From Leuctra nigra (Eukaryota; Arthropoda; Insecta; Plecoptera; Leuctridae), in the NCBI GenBank assembly GCA_934045905.1, contig OW203766.1:16672309-16736308 (forward strand): 64,000 nucleotides of DNA, given 5' to 3'. The notes below the pieces were generated by a model. The model worked only from the letters and a program-made list of their open reading frames with translations. It did not search any database and was not told the origin of the DNA. Shown in pieces: positions 52,460 to 60,531 of this stretch. Position numbers and translations under genes: made by a program. How positions within the stretch are numbered: the first letter of the stretch is position 1; each line of letters opens with the position of its first letter.

Positions 52460-53251
52460 GAATTGCCCAAAACTCTGATTCCTTTTGGTTCATCGAGGAA
52501 AAATGCACTTGAGTGAGTCAGAAGCTGTCTCAAGGGCGTATCCAGGATTAATTTTCGGGGGGGGGGGGGGGGGGGGGGGGGGCGGACATTACTAATATTT
52601 TGAAAAATCACAGTGGAAAACAAGGGTTTGGTGGCACAGCCCCCGAGAAAATTTTGAATCAAGGTCATTCATTTAGGTGCAGTTTTGAATCGCAGTGAAT
52701 AGCTATTTTGGGAAATTATAAATTACAAAATATCAAAAAATTGGACAATTTTTGGAATTTTAAGTCAATTTTAACCATTTTGGAACTTTTTTGACATGAT
52801 CTGTTTATATATAAATGTTTTTTTCACATATTATTTTAAATGTGCTTATTTTCTTAGATGAAACCCTGATATCGGGGGGGGGGGGGGGGCATGGCCCCCT
52901 CGGATCCCTCCCCTAAATACGCCCTTAAGCTGTCTGTTTTCTAAAAAAAATAATAAAAAAAAAAAACAGATTCAACGTTGAAAGTGTGTTAAAACATAAC
53001 TCCGGTACAAAGTTGTCAACAATAGGGCAAAATATATATTGCCAAAATTTGTGTGCGTTTTTGTCCTCTATATTTTAAGTGATGTTGTCATGGGGTTCCA
53101 CTTCCAAATTCAATCAATCATTGAAAGTATTCTGAATTATTATTATCGTCAAGAATACCTCGATTATGACCTTCTCGTTGAAGATAAAATTGCTCTTCGA
53201 AAATAAAAGAACAATGTGAATTGGCCAAAACTCGGATTCGTTTTGGTTCAT
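52451..53251 (+). repeat. 43-bp direct repeats 758 bp apart
   Basis: Bases 52451-52493 and 53209-53251 both read GAACAATG(A/T)GAATTG, then CCAAAACTC and end TTTTGGTTCAT, with about five mismatches. They flank the hAT-like MITE. They look like an old local duplication, not a target-site duplication. Confidence 0.7.
52531..52927. mobile_element. Non-autonomous hAT element (MITE), 397 bp
   Basis: The left end CAAGGGCGTATCCAGG and the complement of the right end, TAAGGGCGTATTTAGG, form short terminal inverted repeats. The 8-bp target duplication AGCTGTCT is exact at 52523-52530 and 52928-52935, as expected for hAT. Inside are a 26-G run at 52557-52582 and a 16-G run at 52874-52889. There is no transposase, so it is mobilisable only in trans. 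Confidence 0.85.
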
Positions 53252-54093
53252 TTTTTTTTAATATTTGGCTTCAACATTTTAGTTTGAAGAAATATAACGT
53301 CCAAAGAAGCATTGGGAAATGGGAATAGGAGCAAGCTGTTTAGCCAAATCCCTGGAGGATAATGATGATATTTTTAAAAATTTAATATAAATCTTGCGAA
53401 ATCGCAAGATTTTTAAATTTGTGTCTATGTTTATAGTTATTTGTACGGTATGTTAAAATGATATCGCAGTGGTTATCTTTTCAATGATAACAGTTATCAC
53501 CTGCCCGGCTTGGGCGAAAGCTGTGGGTGTTCAACCTTCACGTAAGGTGGAAGGAAGCCAGGTAAGAATTTGGTATTACATTTCAGTAATTCGTCAGTGT
53601 TTTCCATGAGTTCATAAGCTCAATATTCATGTGCGATCCGACTAAATTTATAAGTAAGTAATCAACTATCATTACCATTTTGTCGATCGATCAATACATG
53701 ACGCGAGGTGTAACGTATGACCAAAACGTGGTTAAGATAGTATATCCTATGATTAAGATAAGACCTAGAAGATAGTGATATCAGGTGTAAACAATTCATC
53801 ACTATTGTTAAAATGTCGAATTCAGTATTGAATTTTTAAACGATTTCAGTCTTGAAATAGATAGTAGATTACATCATCATTTGTTTACAAACTAATTGCT
53901 TTTAATCAGAATATTAAGACAAAGATGACTTTCAAACTTATTTTGATATTAAAAACACGGAAATACCTACTTTTTATAAAATGTTTTTTTATATATTAAA
54001 AAATATGAATGAATAACAGGAAATCTTTGAAATTCAAAACTCTCACAATTCCATATTTTTCATGGAGTTTTTCTGCCCTTAAAGGCAGACCTA
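52936..54093. other. Intergenic, no gene established
   Basis: AT-rich. A GC-richer patch at 53495-53571 ends in a perfect donor (CAG|GTAAGA) and is open in two frames, so it could be a small or untranslated exon, but no partner exon is evident. A GATA-site cluster precedes it. Confidence 0.35.
53473..53499. promoter_or_regulatory. Cluster of three GATA sites, one pair palindromic
   Basis: TTATCT at 53473-53478 is followed by TGATAACAGTTATCA at 53485-53499, a perfect inverted pair of TGATAA around one base. GATA-factor sites of this form are common in insect gut and fat-body enhancers. It lies about 1 kb upstream of the RING gene; function is inferred only. Confidence 0.4.
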
Positions 54094-54242
54094 GGGGCTT
54101 ATTCTCGAAAAGTTATCACGTCATAAGTTATGACTTATGAATCATAAAAATGTCATAATATTAACATGGTGAGAGATAGGACAAACCTTATGAATCATAA
54201 CTTGGGAGTTATGACGTGATAACTTTTTCGAGAATAAGCCCC
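54094..54242. mobile_element. Foldback MITE, 149 bp, CTA duplication
   Basis: The left end GGGGCTTATTCTCGAAAAGT is matched by the complement of the right end with one extra A, and pairing continues through TATCACGTCATAA. CTA flanks both sides (54091-54093 and 54243-54245). The 3-bp duplication suggests a PIF/Harbinger-type origin; a TA duplication (mariner-type) would also fit. Confidence 0.8.
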
Positions 54243-54320
54243 CTAGATTACCAAAAACAAATTCGTCAAAAGTAATGTCAAATATTATAAAACCTCCCCC
54301 ATAATCAATAAATAGGTCTG

Positions 54321-54422
54321 TACGCTGCCAAAACCTCCTGCAATCTGCTACAAGCTACACCTCATCGGGAGATGTGTAGAAAGTGGTAGTTTTTGGCAGT
54401 TTGTGGTGGTTTTGGCACGGTA
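54321..54422. mobile_element. Degenerate inverted-repeat element, about 102 bp
   Basis: TACGCTGCCAAAACC at the left and the complement of the right end, TACCGTGCCAAAACC, form imperfect inverted ends. A second stem, CTACACCTC / GAGATGTGTAG, lies inside. It ends about 60 bp before the TATA box of the RING gene. Confidence 0.5.
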
Positions 54423-54483
54423 AACAAACATACCTATTATACTTGAATACAATTTTGTAGTCATGTGACCTTTTAAACTCTCC

Positions 54484-54513
54484 TATAAAAGTTTTAGAAG
54501 GCTTATACATTCA
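54484..54513 (+). promoter_or_regulatory. TATA box and initiator of the RING gene
   Basis: TATAAAA at 54484-54490 is followed 21 bp later by TCACTT (from 54511), a plausible initiator. This gives a 5' leader of about 90 bases before the ATG at 54603. Confidence 0.65.
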
Positions 54514-54602
54514 CTTTTTCTCACAATTCACTCCTTCAACGTCACAGAATTCCTCCATAAAACTGTGTCCTATTCTTCATCTTCCTAGATCACCTGCTGA
54601 CA

Positions 54603-54992
54603 ATGTCGGCAGGGCAACACCCATTGGTACAGCGCTACAACGAACTCCTCGACTTGAGCGACACTCTACGACAGCAACTCGAATGTCCAGTGTGCCTCGA
54701 GCAATGTTTACCGCCGATTTATATGTGCAAGAACAGTCACATCGTCTGTTGTACGTGCAAGACCAAGATCGCAGAGTGTTCCGTGTGTCGTGCTCCCGGT
54801 ACCCCTGCTATCCGCAATCTCTTCGCAGAAGCGATGAGTGGACACTCCGAGGTTCCGTGCAAGTTTAGAGCTGGAGGGTGTCAAGAAATCTTGCGGGGAA
54901 AAGATATGTTTGAACACTGCATGAATTGCAAGTATAAATCTGCTGTTGCAGCTAACAATTGTGATCAGGAAAGAAACTGTACTATCCTCTAA
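54603..54992 (+). CDS. Short SIAH/Sina-type RING finger protein
   Basis: One intronless frame of 129 residues. It has a C3HC4 RING at residues 28-62 (C28, C31, C42, H46, C49, C52, C59, C62) in the SIAH arrangement LECPVCLE...MCKNSHIVC. The IRNL linker follows, then a zinc finger C86-x6-C93-x11-H105-x3-C109. Family members are E3 ubiquitin ligases of about 280 residues whose C-terminal TRAF-like domain binds substrate. Here the protein stops after the first SIAH zinc finger, so it would keep E2 binding but lack the usual substrate site. It ends C-T-I-L, a CaaX-like box that in prenylated proteins would favour geranylgeranylation; this may be chance. The clean TATA box, short leader, nearby AATAAA and intact frame argue for an expressed gene, possibly an intronless duplicate of a larger Sina gene. 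The start ATG lies in the context GACAATG. Confidence 0.85.
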   Translation: MSAGQHPLVQRYNELLDLSDTLRQQLECPVCLEQCLPPIYMCKNSHIVCCTCKTKIAECSVCRAPGTPAIRNLFAEAMSGHSEVPCKFRAGGCQEILRGKDMFEHCMNCKYKSAVAANNCDQERNCTIL

Positions 54993-55138
54993 ATGAGAAA
55001 ACGTAGAGAAGATTAATGTTGGAGAATGTACAGATCTGAGCTTATTTATGTCATCACTTAATTTTAGTGATTTTAATAATCATTTTGTGTTTAGGTATAT
55101 TGGCTGTGTATATTTACTCGATGCAGACCAATGACAGA

Positions 55139-55144
55139 AATAAA
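55139..55144 (+). terminator. Poly(A) signal AATAAA of the RING gene
   Basis: AATAAA lies 147 bp past the stop codon, followed by a T-rich stretch. It predicts a compact mRNA of roughly 650 nt. Confidence 0.65.
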
Positions 55145-55187
55145 ATATTTTGTTACTTCTACTAAATTACCACTATTATTATCATGC

Positions 55188-55296
55188 TACCGTATTTACT
55201 CACATATACTCCGCACCCGCATATAGTCCGCATCCCCTGTTTTGAGATTTCAATATTTGAAATATACCTGCGGACTATATGCGAATAAATACGGTA
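55188..55296. mobile_element. Mariner-type MITE, about 105 bp, TA duplication
   Basis: The left end CCGTATTTACTCACATATA and the complement of the right end, CCGTATTTATTCGCATATA, are near-identical inverted repeats, flanked by TA on both sides. TAGTCCGCA recurs in inverted form inside. It is about 45 bp past the poly(A) signal of the RING gene. Confidence 0.75.
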
Positions 55297-56198
55297 TTTG
55301 TAATTGTTTTCAACAATGTTTTCAAATTAACCCTCCTTTTAACAATGCTTTTTATTACTGCTGTAGGTAGGTAGGTACGTTTCATTTCCAGCAATTTAAT
55401 AATCTCCTCTGATACAGCTTCAAGGGTTCAGAAAACGTGATTACTTACTACGTAAACAGCAGGTAGGGGAGAGAGAGTCTGGTATCCGCGGCTGGCACGT
55501 ACCTCCATAATAGTTGAATTTGAAGGGTAGGTACCGGCCAACGTGGTCTCAAAAGTACGATAGTGATTGTTTATGAACACTGGATTATGTTTATGAACTC
55601 CTACAGAATGTGGTGGCCTCCTTGAGCCGAACACTTAAAATTTCACTTGTCCGAGTAAGTACCTTTTGTACGCAGTTACAAGACTCTCCCCTATTTCCAA
55701 TAATAACTAAAATAACAAGTTTATTTGGAGAATATAATTTTATTAAATTCCTTAGGTATGTATTTTGTATTCAGAATAACACAGTAATTAGAACTATTTC
55801 GCTATAAATATTTGCAATAGCAAATAGATTAGTCTCTCATGAAGGCACGTTAGGTACACAATAATGCGCTTGAGTAACATCATTTGATGGGAGATTGTGA
55901 ATAGCAAATTAGCATTTAGCACCATTACTTATACACAAAAATAAGCAGCTGATTTGCTAGTTGCTATAAGTAGCAAAAACTGTACCTATAACGCCTAAAA
56001 TGGGATAGAGTAAAACATTACTACCTTCTTAGAAGAGTAGCAACAGAATTAAATGAGTACGAATGTTTAAATACAGACATAGTAGTATCTAAACTAAATT
56101 ATATTTCATTATTTATATAGTAGTTAGGAATATTATTATAATATGGGCCATTGTAAATAACGGTAGATAGTTACATAAATAACTTATGCTGTGTTGTT
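55297..56198. other. Intergenic between convergent genes, no gene seen
   Basis: AT-rich, with scattered GTAGGTAGGTACG-type words. It lies past the 3' ends of both the RING gene and the SH3 gene. No strong poly(A) signal for the SH3 gene was identified. Confidence 0.5.
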
Positions 56199-59100
56199 CT
56201 AAGCAGTACGTTGTGGTAAATTCGGTGGAATGTGGTCGACAAAGTTGGCGGGGAATTGTCCGCATTTCCCCGCGTATTCCCCGTACAGCCATTCGTCGCT
56301 GACACGACTCAAGACCTTGATCTTAGCACCTTCCTGGAATTACAGAGCAATTATCAATTATCCAAGTAAATACCTTCTTTGATAAGCTTTATGAGTCACT
56401 TAATTCAAGGATATCATGACATGTAGTCAGAGTAATTTGAAACGATATGAAATGTTTTGAAAAAGAATTGAAATTGCATTCAGATCGAGCTCAGATCAGT
56501 GGTAAAATTATCTAATCTGAAGTCATTAAATGCATAGGAACGAGAAACTCTAGTCAAGAGTAGTGTTGTGACTTTGAAATTTTCACCTGAAAATATTCAT
56601 TTCATAAAAAAAATATTGTATTAGAAAATTTGAAATTAAAAAAAATCTGTAAAAAATAAAAATGTTGAATTAGTTTGGATACATTTCACGTTTTAGGTGT
56701 CATCTGTTGTCCATTTTACATTGTTTTAGTGTTTAAATTCGAAACTTGCAAATTAGTATGCCAACTTGACTAAAATTTGTATTTTTTTCAAAAAATTATT
56801 TCAATTTAAGTCACTGAAAAACCCCTTCCCACTTTCACTTTTCAATAAAAACATGACTTTTGCTATAGAACAACACAGTAGAACAACATAGAACAATAAA
56901 CAGAAGGATTTTCATGATTTTCTTTTATAAAAAATTGCATGGAAATTCCAACACTTGACATGAGACAATGTCTCCTTAAAATCCAAACAATTTGAACAGT
57001 ACATTTTCAACGAAATGTAAAAAACTATTTTTCCTAATACTAATTATTTAGGAAACAAAAAAGATTATACTGATGTCGTGGACGTTTTCGGAACCATCTT
57101 GTAATGACATGGCAGTGGTGACGGTTTGTCTCCAACGGAACAAACCGTCACCACTGCCATGTCAAAGATTATACTACCTAGTACCTACCCATGTTAATAA
57201 ACACGTTAACTTCTCATTAGTCATCAATCATCATCAAGCTACATTGCTTTCTTTCATGAGTCACCAAAACACTTCCTCATTCTGCTGCAATGCTATAATT
57301 TACTTATACTAATTAAACAGTAAGAGTACTGTACATATTATGCTTTCAAGGTAACTTTGTTGATTTCTTGCATTCAGCGTGCATGGCAGGGAGGTAAACA
57401 ATAACTTGTTATTGGTGTAGGTACATTCATTTTAATAATCACTTCATGCTCAGAATATCACCAAATTAAAATTACATAGGTACAAACTACCGACTGCCTA
57501 ATTCATTGATCTACATGAAGCTCTCTCTAGTAGTAGGTACTTAGAATGGATTAAAAACGTTGAATATTAAAAGTATACATGTCTAGGATGTAGACAAAGA
57601 AAACATTATAATTGTGGGATACCTATTTATAGTTTTCATGAAATTGATATAGAAAGATTGATATAAATCTCAAATTTTTTAAATATATTAGGTAACCTTG
57701 TTTTAAAACAGTAATAACGGTATTGACGTCATGGGGAATAGCATTGCCATGGCAACAAAGTATTCACCATGGTAACACATTGTTGTGGACTTAGAGATGA
57801 GTCAAGACATCACTAGGCATTCAATCGTCACACATATTTTCCACATAATTTTTATTTTTTTTGATTTGATATGTACACTCGGCCAAACAAAACTTGAACG
57901 TTGACCAAATTTGAATGACTGCTGGTCATGTCCCATAACCAATCAAAGCTTGTTATTATCATTGAAATGTGAGGTTACCTACTAGAGTGAGACAATGAGA
58001 TCGCTCAGACAGACTTCTGATGGTGCGATCTTACATTTATCAGCCTATCAGATTTATTGAACGTTCAAGTTTTGTTTGGCCAAGTGTACATATTTTTATG
58101 AATGAAAATGTTGTAGGTACCTACCTATTACGTTACTTGACTTTAATTTGTCAATGATAAAACTAGGTAGGTAGTAATATTTAGAATTAAATTTAGATTT
58201 AGTTAATGCTGTGAACATTTTAGTTAGTTAGGTAGCAAAATACATCAGGTACCTCTCTAGAGACTAGGTATTTTGTATCAACTGTTGTTTAAAATGTTTA
58301 CTTCTAGACAAACGAATTACAAAAAATAAAATTAACAGATCTGTGATGCAGGGTACGTATTATGAACATTATGAAGTGGGCAGTTCTCGGAATGCTCGCT
58401 AAATAAGCAATTGAATAACAATGAAGGTACGTACGGGAAAGGCGAGATCGTCCCAGGCTTCCGGTGAAAACGGATACAATGCGGTGGTCGTCGGATCCGG
58501 TTGAGCTGTTTCCAGAGGCACCATCACGCTGATGAAGTTGGCCGGGAACATGCCCTCGCGGCCGTTCAGCTGGCCGATCAACCAATCACAGTCCACCTCT
58601 CGAACCAGCGTTATCACATCATTGGCCTGCGACAGAGTATTGCAAGTTAATAACTACGTACATGAAATTATACTACTAGGATTACCTACATGTACTTGAC
58701 ATCAATCATGAACAAATGAGTGGATGCCCTCCAGTGTTGAGAAAGTAGGTATCCTTCAAAAATAACTTAGAGGTTTATAAAAAAATGATCTAGCTAGGTG
58801 AATTTAAAGGTTTAGGCAGTGTAAATAATTCCAATTTAATAAGTTAGGTTTCATAGTTTTAAGAAACCACAATGAAATAAACAAATTACAAATTCATTTT
58901 TTGTAGTACTACCTACTACCTACTACTTACTACCTGTCTAAATAAAATGAAAACACCTCTAGAGGTAATTAACCTACTACTTTACATATTTTAGTTGTAT
59001 ACTAAAAAATTTACCTACAATGTTCTTCCTGAAGAAGTTGACCCTCTCAATTTAAATTGTGATTTAACTTTCATTTAAAAAATAAAAATATTGAATAGGT

Positions 59101-60269
59101 ATAGGTAGTACCTACTAGAGGTACCTAATTATGGTAGTATAGATGTAGGTGCTATGTTTGTTTGCCGCAAGTGTGAACACTGAACTGTTTGACGTGAGTT
59201 GTGAGTTGGTGTAGAATTTTCTACACTCCGTAAAGGGCGAGTGCTGGCTGGTGAAGTTCAGTGTAAGTCGGAAGAACAGATCCATTATTCTGTAGTGTGT
59301 CCAGTGTATTAATTTTGTAGTAGGTAAGTCTCTACAAACCTGGAAAGACAGATCATCTGGGTGGGAAGCATTGTAGTCATACAAAGCAACACCATACGGC
59401 TTCTTCAATGACTCCAAATGTCTTGATTTCGGTCTCGGAGGCACGTCGGGGCAAATCTCTTGCAAGATCTCCTGTGGCAGCGGAGGAGGTGGCACTGATG
59501 GCATCGGAAGTGACCATTCATTATCATCCTCCAAGTAGTTCTTGTTCGGTGTGATGGCTCTTGTGATGGGCTTTGTTGTGGGCTTAGCTCTGATGATAGT
59601 TGGCTTCACTGAGATTGAAGGTTTTGATAAAACCACTGCAGGTTTATTTATGGCTTTGGGAAGAACGGGGACCCTAGTTGGCGAAAATGGGTCTTGTGGA
59701 GTAGTGTTAGTGCTCCACGGATCCGATGTAGATGGTGATGTCACATTAGAACTTCCACCAAAGAAGTCAAAATCATCCTCGAAACCACTTTCGAAGCGTG
59801 ACCGATGATTGTTGGATGATTGAGAGGCTGTTCCGTCGCTGCTGAAACTGTTGACACTTACGCCGTCACTACTCGACGTTGGCGTGGGCGAACTCGGAGG
59901 TGAATTGAAGTTTATTAAAGGACCAATTGCAGCAGTCGATGATTCTTTTCTAGATGGTCTAATTGGTTGCTTTGCAGAGTTATTTGCAGTAGATGGACGA
60001 GAGAATAAGTTCATCAAGAGACTGTTTGGCTTGGGTTGGGAAGTTTGAGCAAATTTAGGTGGTGGAGGACGAGGTGGTGGCTTCTTTTTCTTACTGTTTG
60101 GTCGATCTGGAGGTACAGATTTTGACCTGTTGAAATCATCCATGAAGAATGGATCTTCTCTGGTGAAATCCTCCCATTTGTTGATTTGCGTCGCACTTCG
60201 TTGCATCCTGTAGTTTTCCCCTCTAGAAGGATCAGGAGGTGCAGGAGCAGGTCGAATTGGATGTTTCAT
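56199..60269 (-). CDS. Adaptor with two C-terminal SH3 domains, probable endocytic role
   Basis: Three minus-strand exons, 60269-59340, 58626-58435 and 56333-56199, join in phase 0 to give 418 residues ending at a TAG. Donors are GTTTGT and GTACGT; acceptors are GCAG and CCAG. The start ATG has an in-frame TAG 11 codons upstream. SH3-1 spans about 292-347 (ALYDY 295-299, W325, FPANF 337-341) and SH3-2 about 358-411 (ALYPF 359-363, W389, FPANF 401-405); both are split by an intron at the same place. The N-terminal 290 residues are disordered and proline-rich (60-73 basic/proline run). They carry AP-2 ear-type motifs: WEDF 32-35, DPF 39-41, DPW 183-185, DPF 193-195, plus acidic FEDDFDFF 163-170. 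Such motifs with SH3 domains mark clathrin-endocytosis adaptors. SH3D19-like is the nearest family I can suggest, but that protein has more SH3 domains, so no symbol is given. Confidence 0.85.
57072..57163. repeat. 92-bp insertion with perfect 24-bp hairpin, flanked by 12-bp direct repeats
   Basis: Bases 57106-57129 and 57140-57163 are exact inverted copies of 24 bp around a 10-nt loop. The direct repeat AAAGATTATACT lies immediately outside at 57060-57071 and 57164-57175, like a target duplication. It lies in the second intron of the SH3 gene. Confidence 0.75.
57743..57776. promoter_or_regulatory. Two adjacent RFX X-box-like sites
   Basis: ATTGCCATGGCAAC (57743-57756) and TTCACCATGGTAAC (57763-57776) each resemble the RFX palindrome GTTRCCATGGYAAC, with one and two mismatches. 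Their starts are 20 bp apart. They are intronic in the SH3 gene; function is not shown. Confidence 0.4.
57872..58090. mobile_element. Mariner-type MITE with 31-bp ends, 219 bp
   Basis: The left end TGTACACTCGGCCAAACAAA continues to ...CTTGAACGTT. It matches the complement of the right end over 31 bp with one mismatch. TA dinucleotides flank both sides (57870-57871 and 58091-58092). The interior has no transposase frame. It is intronic in the SH3 gene. Confidence 0.85.
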
Positions 60270-60531
60270 GTTTTGAGAATTCAGCTTTTCAGCTTTCTAC
60301 TAAAAAATAACGAACAAAAATGCACTACTAAACCAGTAACCACCTTCTTTTCACAATCACAGCTGTAACTGACTGTTGGTGACATAAGCGGCAGCCATGA
60401 CATGCGCAGAGAGGACTTGATCTCGAATTTTGACGTTTAGAAGGCAGTGAAAAATTGACAGATGTCAATGCAAGAATCTGAAAACACTCATTTTCGTAGT
60501 TTTTAAATACTTCAATAAATCATTTTAAATC
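60270..60531. promoter_or_regulatory. Shared bidirectional promoter of SH3 gene and PPME1
   Basis: Only 262 bp separate the two divergent start codons. There is no TATA box at a usual distance from either start. A GC-richer core (60385-60425) contains GCCATGACATGCGCA, partly like an NRF-1 site, and a near-palindrome TTGACAGATGTCAA lies at about 60455. Both genes are probably broadly expressed from this TATA-less region. Confidence 0.6.

Noticed and set aside
59542..60048. Plus-strand ORFs of 88 and 65 codons
   Set aside because: They are antisense to the first coding exon of the SH3 gene, which has clear motifs and splice sites.
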